Assembly (NCBI RefSeq): GCF_014117325.1
Contig: NZ_CP059732.1
Coordinates: forward strand, 434,001 to 498,000
Source: Spirosoma foliorum
GTDB lineage: Bacteria; Bacteroidota; Bacteroidia; Cytophagales; Spirosomataceae
Length of the DNA stretch: 64,000 nt
Direction: 5' to 3'
Below are positions 1 to 8,670 of this stretch, piece by piece (positions within the stretch are counted from its first letter, which is position 1; every line of letters begins with the position of its first letter). A model generated the notes under the pieces. The model was not told where the DNA came from. It was given only the letters and a program-made list of their open reading frames with translations, and searched no databases. Position numbers and translations under genes: made by a program.

Positions 1-492
1 CGTATTTGCTTTAGGATCGGCCGTTACCTGATTTCGGAAATAAGGAACCTGTTCCGTTATAAACTGAAGCCGTTTATGGGTGTAATCGGCATAACGAGGG
101 TCGCCAGTAGCTTCACTTGCCTGTAACATGGCGGCATAGGTGACACCCCATTCATAGCTAATTAGCCGGAAGTCGCCCGGTTTGAAAATAGCATTTGGGT
201 TGAATGGTCCGCCTGTAGGAATGTCTTTTTTCGTCTCTTTATCAATGAGCTGGGTCGGAGTATTTGCGTCCAGATAGGTATAGATTCGGCGTAATACCCC
301 TGTTACCTCGTCAATTTTAGGTTGCCCATAGGGAACTGGATAATCAGGTTGCAGTAAGTGCAGCGGAGTGGTTGAATCGTTGGCTTTAGGAGCACCTTGT
401 TGGGCATAAAGGGGGGTGCCGACAGTTACCCCAATCAGTAACAGCCCTAGACTTCGGCTAGTAAAAGAGACAATTGGACTGAAAACAGACAT
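1..492 (-). CDS. Glycoside hydrolase family 88/105-like protein, N-terminal part
   Basis: The frame runs off the left edge, so only the first 164 codons are visible. A signal peptide of about 30 residues ends at LYAQQ, which places the protein in the periplasm or outside. The mature part has QPDYPVPYG near residue 49 and FRLISYEWGVTYAAM near 108-122, which resembles the start of Bacteroidota unsaturated glycuronyl/rhamnogalacturonyl hydrolases (GH88/GH105). Those enzymes cleave the unsaturated uronic acid left at the end of oligosaccharides by polysaccharide lyases. The catalytic Asp residues lie beyond the window, so the activity cannot be checked. The start is the ATG at 490-492, directly before the hydrophobic leader. 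Confidence 0.7.
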   Translation of the reverse strand, partial: MSVFSPIVSFTSRSLGLLLIGVTVGTPLYAQQGAPKANDSTTPLHLLQPDYPVPYGQPKIDEVTGVLRRIYTYLDANTPTQLIDKETKKDIPTGGPFNPNAIFKPGDFRLISYEWGVTYAAMLQASEATGDPRYADYTHKRLQFITEQVPYFRNQVTADPKANT

Positions 493-1242
493 AAAACAGG
501 TTTGGAATTTGGTTAGTGAGCAACGGTGTCACTCTATAAATAGACATATTTAGTAGCTGAATACCCCAAATATTACAAATCTTTGCTTGTTTTCTATCAG
601 GCTCTCCCCTGCGTGAGTTTATTCTTGCAGGCCTTATTGCCTGTTAATGCGCCAAGGAGTTAAATCGGTCGATAGGTTTAGCCGAAAAATAGAGTTAAGA
701 GCAATCTTAGCGACCCTAGTGATGAATATAACGGCCTTTACGTAAGGTCATTACAAAATTTCAATAAAGTGCTGGAGCTTATCAAAACTGAATATATATC
801 AGGCCTTTATCGAATAAAAAGCTGATTAAATAGGGGTGGTTTACCCGATATTTATGAGCGAAAATTTATCGACTATACGTACTCAAGTATAAATAGCTTA
901 AGTTATTTTGAAAAGGCGTTTTTGTCCTGCTGAGGAAGGAAGCATCTTCGGGTGAGGCTATTTATCCGGCTACCAAAGATGCTTCCTTCCTCAGCAGGAC
1001 AAAAAATAATCTACTGTATTTTAGTCGACCTACTTGTACCGAAATAGAACAGATTATATACTGGAACTTGTCGAAGAGGAAATTAAGCAACTACTGTAAA
1101 AAAGACTTGTAAACTGCTTAGCAATGAGCGCTCTATTTTCTGGCTCATGGTAAAAAAGTGACCGAAAAATAGCGCACAAGTTTGTCTCCAAAAAGCGATT
1201 AAAGAGAGATAGGTTTCTGGAAATGCAATTTGTAAAAGGTAT
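493..1242. other. Intergenic region with one long hairpin
   Basis: About 750 bases without a convincing gene. The only clear structure is the perfect 30-bp inverted repeat at 919-1005, listed separately. The rest is AT-rich and has stops in all frames. A 67-codon open frame on the minus strand at 1083-1286 overlaps the next gene and has no recognisable features. Confidence 0.6.
919..1005. repeat. Dispersed hairpin, copy 1 (30-bp perfect arms)
   Basis: Arms 919-948 and 976-1005 are perfect reverse complements with a 27-base spacer. The outer ends are TTTTTGTCC and GGACAAAAA. The layout (T-run, GTC, a purine-rich GAGGAAGGA core, ATCTT) is like the hairpins at 15248-15327 and 47924-48007, so this is probably a divergent member of the same dispersed family. 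Confidence 0.8.
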
Positions 1243-1455
1243 TTAGGGTAACGAACTGAAGTGCCGATTGAAAAATCGAATGCCAAAATAAACGTAAACG
1301 AGCAAAGCGGCAGTTTTTAAAAATCCTTCGATAGAGTTGACGCTGTAAATTCCGCTGGTGTAAGCTTGTATCCAGTCAAACAAGACAATAAAAAAGCCGA
1401 TAAACGCAGTTATTGCTCCTATTATAACTAGCACTATCAGTAATTTCTTATCCAT
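1243..1455 (-). CDS. Small putative membrane protein
   Basis: A 70-residue frame that I do not recognise. It has two strongly hydrophobic stretches, about residues 4-27 (LLIVLVIIGAITAFIGFFIV) and 46-60 (TAALLVYVYFGIRFF), which would form two membrane helices, and a basic C-terminal end. The amino-acid make-up is that of a real membrane protein rather than a random frame. There is no neighbour on the same strand to suggest a role. It could still be spurious. Confidence 0.45.
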   Translation of the reverse strand: MDKKLLIVLVIIGAITAFIGFFIVLFDWIQAYTSGIYSVNSIEGFLKTAALLVYVYFGIRFFNRHFSSLP

Positions 1456-1753
1456 TTTTGAATCTGCCGAAGAGAGGTGATATGGTGTATGACACTTACC
1501 TCATCAAGAAGTTTAATTTCCATCCTGATAATTTATTTAATCATATAAATAGATTAAATAAAATGAAATGGAAATCGTGTGGTTTTAGGTTGAGGGCGCA
1601 AGATAAGGAGATTTTAATGAATTAATTACTTTCGACAATCACTAAATAATTTTATAAGCTTTCGCTAACTTATGCTCACTCACCCCAAAAAGAACCAGGC
1701 TATATCCTGCTATTTTCTTGTAAATTGCTCTCGCAAGTTTTTTGAAATTTTAT

Positions 1754-2206
1754 ATGATTGCTGTTATACAACGTGTTTCAAACGCATCGGTTTCTATTGA
1801 TAATCAGATTAAAGGACAAATTGAAACCGGTTTTTTAATTTTATTGGGTATAACTCATACCGACTCTAGCGAAGATGTAGAATGGCTTAGTCGAAAAATA
1901 ATTGGTATGCGAATCTTTAGTGATAATGATGGGAAAATGAACCTTGATTTAATGGCTGTTAATGGTAATATATTACTGATCAGCCAGTTTACACTTCATG
2001 CCAATACCAAGAAAGGAAACCGACCCAGTTTTATCGAAGCAGCTCGTCCGGAAATTGCTATACCGCTTTACGAAGCCATGATTGCCCAATTAACCGCCGA
2101 CTTGGGTAAACCTATTCAGACCGGAGAATTTGGGGCAGATATGAAGGTGTCGCTCCTTAACGATGGACCGGTTACGATTATAATAGACTCGAAAAACCGG
2201 ATTTAG
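1754..2206 (+). CDS. dtd: D-aminoacyl-tRNA deacylase (Dtd)
   Basis: A 150-residue protein of the usual Dtd length. Dtd hydrolyses D-amino acids mischarged onto tRNA, and also glycyl-tRNA(Ala), in the cytoplasm. It begins MIAVIQRVSNASVSI, carries the catalytic-site motif SQFTL at residues 77-81 and the Gly-cisPro motif in NDGPVT at 136-141. The frame can be extended four codons to a TTG at 1742, but the ATG at 1754 matches the family start exactly and is preferred. It stands alone, about 100 bases before the O-methyltransferase gene. Confidence 0.96.
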   Translation: MIAVIQRVSNASVSIDNQIKGQIETGFLILLGITHTDSSEDVEWLSRKIIGMRIFSDNDGKMNLDLMAVNGNILLISQFTLHANTKKGNRPSFIEAARPEIAIPLYEAMIAQLTADLGKPIQTGEFGADMKVSLLNDGPVTIIIDSKNRI

Positions 2207-2302
2207 CCTGGTTCGATTACCGATTTATGCTAACGATACGTTACTTTTACTGTAACCAGCCCTTGCCTGTTGCCAAACCAGCGTGTACAGGTAAATAGCC
2301 GA

Positions 2303-2944
2303 ATGGATTTTTTACCCTCGAACATAAGCGCCTACGCCGAAGCGTTCACCGCTCCCGAAAGCGAGTTGTTGTACCAACTCAATCGAAATACCCGCGCTCA
2401 CATTATGGCGCCCCGCATGTTGTCGGGGCACATGCAAGGTCGTTTTTTATCGATGATTTCGTGGATGATTCGCCCCCGTCGAATTCTTGAAATTGGAACC
2501 TATACGGGCTACTCAGCCCTTTGTCTGGCCGAAGGCTTAACGGACGATGGACTATTGATTACCATCGATCATAACGAAGAACTTGAAGATTTTGCCCGAT
2601 CGTACTGGCGGCAATCTCCCTTACAGGATAAGCTGGATTTTCGAATTGGATTGGCCGTTGATATACTGCCAACGCTCAATGAAACGTTTGATCTGGTATT
2701 TATCGACGCTGACAAACGCAACAATTCGATTTATTTCGATCTGATTATCGAAAAAGTGAGGCCCGGTGGCTTCATTCTGGCCGATAATGTTTTGTGGAGT
2801 GGCAAGGTTGTTGAACCAGTAAAACCATCGGACCTTGATACAATGAGTGTATTGGCGTTTAATCAAAAAGTACAGGATGATTCGCGCGTAGAAAATGTGC
2901 TCTTACCCGTGCGAGACGGGATTATGGTGATGCGAAAACGATAA
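2303..2944 (+). CDS. Class I SAM-dependent O-methyltransferase
   Basis: A 213-residue protein of the caffeoyl-CoA/catechol O-methyltransferase family (PF01596), which transfers a methyl group from SAM to a hydroxyl of a small molecule with help from a divalent metal. The SAM loop LEIGTYTGYSAL is at residues 62-73. The metal-binding FIDADK is at 133-138 and DNVLWSG at 161-167, giving the expected Asp-Asp-Asn metal site. The ATG at 2303 (MDFLPSNISAY) is preferred over the upstream TTG at 2270, which would add 11 unconserved residues. The natural substrate is unknown. The lytic transglycosylase gene starts about 40 bases downstream on the same strand. Confidence 0.9.
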   Translation: MDFLPSNISAYAEAFTAPESELLYQLNRNTRAHIMAPRMLSGHMQGRFLSMISWMIRPRRILEIGTYTGYSALCLAEGLTDDGLLITIDHNEELEDFARSYWRQSPLQDKLDFRIGLAVDILPTLNETFDLVFIDADKRNNSIYFDLIIEKVRPGGFILADNVLWSGKVVEPVKPSDLDTMSVLAFNQKVQDDSRVENVLLPVRDGIMVMRKR

Positions 2945-2983
2945 GTGCGATTGAGAAAATGAGCCGCCGTAGCGGTACGATTT

Positions 2984-5335
2984 ATGAAAAAACGAATTCA
3001 GTTCCTTGCCCTATTCTTCCTGCTTACAGGCTTTATGGCGTCGGCACAAACGAGCGTGCCAACGGTACCGGAGCAACTGACGTTTGCCGATATATCGGTA
3101 CAGTTAGACCCCGATGCCCGGCGCATCGTGCAGCAGGATGTCAACGCACTGATGGCGAACCGCCAATACTGGACCGCGAAACTTGATCGGGTGGTTTTGT
3201 ATTTCCCTATGATCGAAGCGATTCTGATTGACGAAGATGTGCCTACCGATTTTAAATACCTCGCCGTTCAGGAAAGCTCACTTACACCCGATGCCGTATC
3301 GTCGTCGACAGCGGTGGGGTACTGGCAGTTTAAGCGCGAAACCGCTATGGATAATGGTATGCGCGTAGATGATGTTGTCGATGAAAGAAAGAGCATTACA
3401 GGTTCAACACATGGAGCGGCCAAATATTTGAAGCGGAGTAACGCTCAATTCAACAACTGGGTTGCATCGCTCTATTCCTATTACCTTGGTGCGGGTGGCA
3501 TTGCCAAACTGATTCCACCCGATTGGTCGTATGCGCGTGAAGTAGCGCTTGATGGTCGTACGGATCGGTATATTCTGCGCTTCTTCGCCCATAAAATTGC
3601 CATAGAAAACGCACTCCAAACGCACCAGACCAGCAATCGGTTTGCGCTGATTGAGTACCCCAGTGGAGGAGGTAAAAGCATAAAGAATATTGCCGAGGAA
3701 TTAAACGTCGATGAGTTTGAGCTACGAAAATATAACCGCTGGGTTTTGGGCGATGCTGTGCCAACCGACAAAGTTTATGTGATGGCTGTGCCGGTGGCTA
3801 GCAATCAGATCAACGATGTCCGGCAGAAAATTGTGAACGTAGACTCGAAAAAGACGCCTGATTTTGTCCAGAACGATGTTGGGTTTCCCGTTTTACGTCG
3901 GGTTACTACGGGCCTAAGTAGCAAAAACGATCCGATTTTGTATGAGATTAACGGCTTGCCGGGTATTCAGGCTCAGGCAGGCGACAATGCGGCCTCGTTA
4001 TCGCGGAAGTCAAAGGTTAGCCTATCTAGCTTTTTACGCTATAACGATATGACCGATCGTGATCCGATTATTGTCAACGATGTATACTATCTGGCAAAGA
4101 AACGGAAAAAAGCGCTGGTTCCTTTTCATACGGTTCGTGAAGACGAAACAGCTCGTAGTATCTCGCAACGGTATGGTATCAGGCTTAAAAAGCTGATGCG
4201 TTATAACCGCCTGGATCGAGTGCAGAAACTGGCAACAGGCCGGGTGATGTGGCTTCGCGAACGTAGACCAAGTAACAAACCTGTCGAAATTATTAACGCG
4301 CCAACTCCTCCTGTTTACGATCAGACCCCGACGCCTAGCCGGGCGGAAGTGGCTGCTAACACCACAGTGGGTGGGGCTCCTCGAACGGTGAGCGGTGGCG
4401 ACGCTGTGCCGCGAAATCCATCGGAACGGAAATTATACCAACCTAAACTGATAGGCGGTGGCGTAACGCCAAACGATGGTACATCGGAACCCGCAACAGC
4501 TCCTCGACCAGAAGTAAGCCGACCAGCTACGCAACCAACCAATAGCCGATCAGTACCGGTCGCGAGTAGTTCGACGCTGAGTAGTTCGGATGGTTCGCAG
4601 CGCGTCGTAATTGTTCGTACGCCTGATGGCTCACAGCCAACCAAATCGGTGCCAGTAGCCACGATGCCCGAGCGAGATCAAACGGCTAGTACCCCAACGA
4701 GTACACCGAAAGCCAAACCGTCGGATACATATGCAACTGCCCCAAAGCCTAAATTGACTCCCGCAGCCGACATCGATATGGGTCGGCCAGAGTCTGGGAA
4801 GTACGAAGGGCCGCGTGAACAGCAGGCCGATGGTTCATTGACCATACCATCTGCCGTACCGCCAACGAAAGCTCCTCCTCGCCCAGCTGCCAAGGTAGAA
4901 ACGCGCCCTGTTGTGCCTGCCACGACAACCTCAGAGCCTAAGACAGTTACCCCGTCGGCTCCGGCAGCAAATCGTTCTGCGAATACACATACCGTTGAGG
5001 CTGGGCAAACCTATTACAGCATCTCAAAATTATATGGGTTGACTGTTGATGAACTGCTCTCACTAAACAATCTAACGGCAAATGATAAGCTTGAAGTAGG
5101 TCAGCAACTGACGATTAAGCTTACACCGGGTGGACGGCTTGTGCAGCCTTCGTCAACCGTTAAAACGACTTCGCCCACTGAATCATCAGTAACCTATCAC
5201 ACCGTTGCAAAGGGGGAAACCATGTTCCGTATTTCGCAGCTATACGGGGTAACCATCGAGCAGATTCAGGCCTGGAATAATTTGCCGGATGTTGGGGTTA
5301 AGCTGGGGCAGAAAATTAAGATTATGAAAAACTAA
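2984..5335 (+). CDS. LysM-containing lytic transglycosylase (MltD-like)
   Basis: A secreted murein hydrolase of 783 residues that should cut the glycan strands of peptidoglycan. A signal peptide covers residues 1-21. The transglycosylase domain spans roughly 60-215, with the catalytic Glu97 in AVQESSL and the GYWQF motif at 112-116. LysM modules follow: a degenerate one near 225-270, and clear ones near 381-423, 669-713 and 738-783. The segment about 430-665 is a Pro/Thr/Ser-rich low-complexity linker, so the two C-terminal LysM modules sit on a long flexible tether. The order SLT-LysM repeats matches MltD of Proteobacteria, but this protein is much longer than the E. coli enzyme because of the linker. 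Confidence 0.9.
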   Translation: MKKRIQFLALFFLLTGFMASAQTSVPTVPEQLTFADISVQLDPDARRIVQQDVNALMANRQYWTAKLDRVVLYFPMIEAILIDEDVPTDFKYLAVQESSLTPDAVSSSTAVGYWQFKRETAMDNGMRVDDVVDERKSITGSTHGAAKYLKRSNAQFNNWVASLYSYYLGAGGIAKLIPPDWSYAREVALDGRTDRYILRFFAHKIAIENALQTHQTSNRFALIEYPSGGGKSIKNIAEELNVDEFELRKYNRWVLGDAVPTDKVYVMAVPVASNQINDVRQKIVNVDSKKTPDFVQNDVGFPVLRRVTTGLSSKNDPILYEINGLPGIQAQAGDNAASLSRKSKVSLSSFLRYNDMTDRDPIIVNDVYYLAKKRKKALVPFHTVREDETARSISQRYGIRLKKLMRYNRLDRVQKLATGRVMWLRERRPSNKPVEIINAPTPPVYDQTPTPSRAEVAANTTVGGAPRTVSGGDAVPRNPSERKLYQPKLIGGGVTPNDGTSEPATAPRPEVSRPATQPTNSRSVPVASSSTLSSSDGSQRVVIVRTPDGSQPTKSVPVATMPERDQTASTPTSTPKAKPSDTYATAPKPKLTPAADIDMGRPESGKYEGPREQQADGSLTIPSAVPPTKAPPRPAAKVETRPVVPATTTSEPKTVTPSAPAANRSANTHTVEAGQTYYSISKLYGLTVDELLSLNNLTANDKLEVGQQLTIKLTPGGRLVQPSSTVKTTSPTESSVTYHTVAKGETMFRISQLYGVTIEQIQAWNNLPDVGVKLGQKIKIMKN

Positions 5336-5347
5336 TGAAAAATGAAT

Positions 5348-5407
5348 AATGGAGAATGAATAGTGTAAAGTCTATTTTCCCGCAGTTTACATTATTCATT
5401 CTCCATT
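5348..5407. repeat. Locus-specific palindrome before the DUF3109 gene
   Basis: Arms 5348-5369 and 5386-5407 (22 nt each) match at 21 of 22 positions around a 16-base spacer. The arms are made of the recurring words AATGGAGAATGAAT and GTGTAAA. It fills most of the 87-base gap between two genes on the same strand and ends 15 bases before the next start codon. It lacks the GC-rich stem plus T-tail of an ordinary terminator. Confidence 0.8.
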
Positions 5408-5422
5408 TTACATTAAAAAGCT

Positions 5423-5989
5423 ATGATTCTGATTAATAATACCTGCATCAGCGATGATGTTGCTGAAAAATTCTTCGTTTGCAACTTAGATAAATGTAAA
5501 GGTGCCTGTTGTGTTGAGGGTGACATGGGCGCACCTTTAGAAGGCGATGAACATCTGATTCTGGATCGCATCTACGAAGATATAAAACCCTATCTCTCGC
5601 CCGAAGGGATCAAAGTTATTGAAGAACGAGGGGGTTATGAATCCGACGGTTTTGACGGCTTTGTAACGAATACGGTTGGTGGCCGGGAGTGTGTTTACGC
5701 AACCTGGAATGATAAAGGGATTCTGAAATGTGCTATTGAAGAAGCCTACAATGATGGTAAAGTCGACTGGAAAAAACCGATTTCCTGTCATTTGTACCCG
5801 ATTCGGGTTACCAAATATGAAGCGTTTCATGCTCTCAACTATGACCGCTGGCCAATTTGTAGTCCAGCTTGTAGCTTTGGTGAGCAATTAAATGTCCCCA
5901 TCTACAAATTTGTTCGCGAAGCGCTTATTCGGGCTTATGGCGAGGAATGGTATAATCGCTTGTCGAAAGCAATTGAAGAAAAAGAATAA
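5423..5989 (+). CDS. DUF3109 family cysteine-rich protein
   Basis: A 188-residue cytoplasmic protein of the DUF3109 family (PF11307), widespread in Bacteroidota and of unknown function. Many conserved cysteines are visible: C20, C25, C29 and C30 in FVCNLDKCKGACC, then GRECVY, LKCAIEE, SCHLYPI and ICSPACSFG. The cluster suggests a bound metal or Fe-S centre, which is inference. It is complete, has a clear ATG, and lies 18 bases before the alkyltransferase-like gene on the same strand, so the two are probably co-transcribed. Confidence 0.88.
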   Translation: MILINNTCISDDVAEKFFVCNLDKCKGACCVEGDMGAPLEGDEHLILDRIYEDIKPYLSPEGIKVIEERGGYESDGFDGFVTNTVGGRECVYATWNDKGILKCAIEEAYNDGKVDWKKPISCHLYPIRVTKYEAFHALNYDRWPICSPACSFGEQLNVPIYKFVREALIRAYGEEWYNRLSKAIEEKE

Positions 5990-6007
5990 ACGGATTGCCG
6001 TTTGCTC

Positions 6008-6340
6008 ATGGAACAACGCGATTATTTTGAAGAGGTATATGAAGTAGTACGACTGATCCCCAAAGGTCGCGTGACGAATTATGGCACGATTGCCCGCTAT
6101 CTAAGTCTTCGGGCGGGCGCTCGAATGGTCGGCTGGGCCATGAATGGCTGTCACAATCGACCTGATGTGCCCGCACACCGGGTCGTCAACAGTGTGGGCG
6201 TCCTATCAGGCAAACACTTTTTTGGTGAACCTGATGTTATGCAGCGCCTTCTGGAAGCAGAAGGTGTTCAGGTTAAAAACGATAAAGTCGTTGACTTCAA
6301 AAAAGTTTTCTGGGACCCTGCGGTTGAACTGGCTTTGTAA
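6008..6340 (+). CDS. Alkyltransferase-like protein (ATL), MGMT family without the active Cys
   Basis: A 110-residue stand-alone version of the DNA-binding domain of O6-alkylguanine-DNA alkyltransferase. The active-site PCHR of true alkyltransferases reads PAHRVVN at residues 55-61, so Cys is replaced by Ala56 and methyl transfer is impossible. The helix-turn-helix and arginine finger are kept (GARMVGWAM, Arg39). Known ATL proteins bind alkylated guanine, flip the base and hand the lesion to nucleotide excision repair. The ATG at 6008 is chosen over the TTG two codons upstream. It follows the DUF3109 gene closely and converges on the FMN reductase gene, with only 8 bases between the stops. Confidence 0.9.
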   Translation: MEQRDYFEEVYEVVRLIPKGRVTNYGTIARYLSLRAGARMVGWAMNGCHNRPDVPAHRVVNSVGVLSGKHFFGEPDVMQRLLEAEGVQVKNDKVVDFKKVFWDPAVELAL

Positions 6341-6348
6341 GAGAGGTT

Positions 6349-6897
6349 TTAAGCCGCCTGTTTTTGCTGCTCAACTAGCTTCGCTAAGACCGATAGCACA
6401 TCTTGTAATTCCTGAGCCAGAACAGGGTCGGTTAATTGATCGTTAGCGGCTAATCTTTGCTTGACAAAAGGTACAATCAGTGACGCTTTTCCGGGCGTTA
6501 TCGCCATAAGAACGTCCAGCGTGTGCGATAGCGCAGCATGTGCCCGCATGCCACCTGTATCGGAAGGGCCAGCGCTGATAATGCCCGTAGGCTTATGCAC
6601 AAACTCGCCCGATGAAGCAATCCAGTCGAGCATATTTTTCAGAACACCCGGCATACCATGAATGTATTCGGGAGTACAGACGATTACGGCATCGGCTTCT
6701 CGAAGTTGAGTGCGCAGACTTTTTACCGCTTCGGGCGCTTGATCGGTATCGCGTTCGGGACTGAAATGTGGAAGATCGTCAAGCCCGTCGTAGAGTTTGA
6801 CTGTTACCTCCGATGGGGCTAAGTTGGCGATGGCTCGCAGGAGCGATGTATTCGTGGAGGCTGCCCGCAGGCTACCCGAGATGGCCAGAATGTTCAT
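6349..6897 (-). CDS. NADPH-dependent FMN reductase-like flavoprotein
   Basis: A 182-residue flavodoxin-fold protein (PF03358), the group that includes SsuE, chromate and azo reductases, reducing FMN or quinone-like substrates with NAD(P)H. The phosphate-binding loop is ISGSLRAASTN at residues 6-16, and the flavin-contacting segment PEYIHGMPGVLKNMLDW sits near the middle. The substrate cannot be read from sequence. It lies 18 bases downstream of the siroheme-synthesis dehydrogenase on the same strand and is probably in one transcript with it. The C-terminal end (VEQQKQAA) is unremarkable. Confidence 0.85.
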   Translation of the reverse strand: MNILAISGSLRAASTNTSLLRAIANLAPSEVTVKLYDGLDDLPHFSPERDTDQAPEAVKSLRTQLREADAVIVCTPEYIHGMPGVLKNMLDWIASSGEFVHKPTGIISAGPSDTGGMRAHAALSHTLDVLMAITPGKASLIVPFVKQRLAANDQLTDPVLAQELQDVLSVLAKLVEQQKQAA

Positions 6898-6915
6898 GCG
6901 TGTTGGGACTAGTAC

Positions 6916-7482
6916 CTATCGCAACACTTTCGTAATCTCGTTTAGTTTCTCCATTTTCTGGACAAAATCGCCTTTGAGTTGATTCCGGATAGCGGTCAGA
7001 TTATCCAGGGTTTCCTGTAAGCTATCAGGCAGAATATCTTCCAGTACTTCACGGAATCGTTTGGCAAAGGTGGGCGATTTGCCGTTGGTAGAAATAGCAA
7101 CTTTCAAGTCGCCTTTCTTGACCACAGAACTCAGGTAAAAGTCGCATAAATCAGGCGTATCAGCTACGTTCACCAAAATTCGATGGCGTTTGCAATCGGA
7201 TTGCACCTGTTGGTTAACGGCTTTGTCGTTCGTACCGGCAATGACTAAATCTTTGTCGGACAGATAAATTTCGTGATAAGCTTCCTGAATCAATTGGAGT
7301 TTGGGAAACAGGTGCGTCATCTCCCGAATTTCGTCCCGGATGTCAGGCGCTACAAGCGTAACCCGAGCCTCAGGCGAATTGCCTAGCAAAGCGTTCAGTT
7401 TTTCCAGACCTACATAACCTCCACCTACAATGAGCACATGCAGGTTCTCAGCTTTGAGGAAAATAGGGAAGAGGGTATTCAT
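6916..7482 (-). CDS. Precorrin-2 dehydrogenase / sirohydrochlorin ferrochelatase (CysG N-terminal type)
   Basis: A 189-residue stand-alone homologue of the N-terminal half of CysG (Met8/SirC type), which oxidises precorrin-2 with NAD and may insert iron to make siroheme, the cofactor of assimilatory sulfite and nitrite reductases. The NAD loop GGGYVGLEK is at residues 20-28. The segments VNVADTPDLCDF and AISTNGKSPTFAKRFRE are the family signatures. The frame stays open 22 codons further upstream, but that stretch is the palindrome at 7489-7565, so the start at 7480-7482 (MNTLFPIFLK) is preferred. The methyltransferase that makes precorrin-2 is not in the window. Confidence 0.9.
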   Translation of the reverse strand: MNTLFPIFLKAENLHVLIVGGGYVGLEKLNALLGNSPEARVTLVAPDIRDEIREMTHLFPKLQLIQEAYHEIYLSDKDLVIAGTNDKAVNQQVQSDCKRHRILVNVADTPDLCDFYLSSVVKKGDLKVAISTNGKSPTFAKRFREVLEDILPDSLQETLDNLTAIRNQLKGDFVQKMEKLNEITKVLR

Positions 7483-7488
7483 ACAAAA

Positions 7489-7565
7489 AGTCGATAGTCG
7501 TAGGTCGCTAGTTATAAGAGGGATAGACCAACTTACTTCTACTAACAAACTTACGACTATCGACT
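7489..7565. repeat. Locus-specific palindrome upstream of the siroheme gene
   Basis: Arms 7489-7505 and 7549-7565 match at 16 of 17 positions, around a 43-base spacer. The arms repeat the word GTCGATAGTCGTA. The inner arm ends 6 bases from the start codon at 7482, so on the minus strand the structure lies in the 5' leader of that gene. The word CGACTGATGACTGACGACTT just beyond it (7601-7620) repeats similar letters. Confidence 0.65.
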
Positions 7566-7622
7566 GATGGGGTGTATGACAAGTTTAAAATAAACTTACC
7601 CGACTGATGACTGACGACTTTT

Positions 7623-8507
7623 TTAAAACTTGAACCCTAGGTTTACGCCCAGAATTCGACGTTTGCTGTTACCGCTGGTCAACACATCGGCAAATCCATA
7701 ATGGTAAACAAAGTCCAGCATAATTGGGCCTGCATCGAAGCCGAGGTTAACCAGACCGTTGATCGTTGCTGCCTGAAAGTCAGCATTATTAAGATTGAAA
7801 TCGTTTTTGTCGGTGCCCAGTGGCGTAGCATATTCACCACCCAAAGCCAGCCGTACACCCGATACGCCCCGTTCCGATTGCGCCAGCTTCACCCCGATAT
7901 ACGCTGGAATGTGCAGATAACGCTGATCGATGTTGGATGTGATATCGCTAACGCTCTGACCATCGCCTGCTTTATAGAACTGAGAACTGGAGGTCAGGTA
8001 TTCCGCCCCAATCTGTCCATAGATTCGACCACCGGCCCGTACTAAGAAGCCCAGTTGATAACCCAATCGACCTGTCAAGTTCTTACCATCGACTGTTTCT
8101 CCTTCGAAACGGGTTGAGTTGGCCCCACCATAAACGCCAAATGTAAAGTGTTTGTATTTCTCGCGATGTTCCTGACGTTCAGATACATCCTGGCTGCGTT
8201 GCCCATCTTCAAAACCCTCGTCGTAGGCCTTGCTTAGATCACGTTCATCGAACCGGCGATTGTCGCCAATACGGCCTTCGTAGCGGTTGTCGTAGCGTGG
8301 ATATTCTTCATTCCGACGATTATACTCGCGCCGTTCGTCAATGGCATTGTTGAATTGGCGTTCATCACGCTGGTTGTAACGCCGTTGATCGCGGCTATCG
8401 TTCCGGTTGTAATCGTATCGGTCGTTGTAGGAATTTTGCTGGCCTAATACGAAACTCGTACTACAGACCCCTGCGACAAGTAAAGCTGTTTTTGTTAACG
8501 TTTTCAT
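7623..8507 (-). CDS. Outer-membrane beta-barrel protein with an Arg/Asp/Asn/Tyr-rich linker
   Basis: A 294-residue exported protein. The leader MKTLTKTALLVAGVCST ends near FVLGQQ. Residues about 24-115 are a charged low-complexity segment dominated by R, D, N, Y and E. From about 118 to the end is a small beta-barrel of the OMP_b-brl_2/PorT type, with alternating hydrophobic strands and a C-terminal aromatic residue (LGFKF). The barrel is clearly paralogous to the next gene: FGVYGG/FGIYAG, GAEYLTSSS/GAEYFASSS and KAGDGQS/TKGDGQT are shared. The ATG at 8505-8507 is preferred over one ten codons upstream because it starts the leader. Function unknown. Confidence 0.82.
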   Translation of the reverse strand: MKTLTKTALLVAGVCSTSFVLGQQNSYNDRYDYNRNDSRDQRRYNQRDERQFNNAIDERREYNRRNEEYPRYDNRYEGRIGDNRRFDERDLSKAYDEGFEDGQRSQDVSERQEHREKYKHFTFGVYGGANSTRFEGETVDGKNLTGRLGYQLGFLVRAGGRIYGQIGAEYLTSSSQFYKAGDGQSVSDITSNIDQRYLHIPAYIGVKLAQSERGVSGVRLALGGEYATPLGTDKNDFNLNNADFQAATINGLVNLGFDAGPIMLDFVYHYGFADVLTSGNSKRRILGVNLGFKF

Positions 8508-8619
8508 AACCTGTTGAGTTGAGTAAATGAATACCAAGATTCAATTCTAAAACCGCCTATATGGAGGAATGTTTGTGTAATCATGTCTGCAAGCCATTTT
8601 AGTTGGCCACTGGCTATAA

Positions 8620-8649
8620 AAAAGCCGCCTTCGTTGAAAGGCGGCTTTT
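8620..8649 (-). terminator. Rho-independent terminator
   Basis: Stem 8620-8631 with 8638-8649 (12 bp, AAAAGCCGCCTT and its complement) around a 6-base loop. Read on the minus strand it is followed by a run of T. It lies about 20 bases after the stop of the barrel gene ending at 8671. Confidence 0.88.
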
Positions 8650-8670
8650 CTGTGCAGCGCTAAGCCAGCT

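Noticed and set aside
1083..1286. 67-codon open frame on the minus strand
   Set aside because: It overlaps the better candidate small membrane protein, has no domain or leader, and an irregular composition.
493..1753. tRNA or structured RNA in the long gap
   Set aside because: No cloverleaf or conserved RNA motif could be found; only a MITE-like hairpin is present.
2959..3186. 75-codon frame at the start of the lytic transglycosylase
   Set aside because: It lies in another frame of a gene with a clear signal peptide and domain.
6144..6446. 100-codon frame overlapping the ATL gene
   Set aside because: It is a shifted frame of the clearly conserved ATL gene and the FMN reductase gene.
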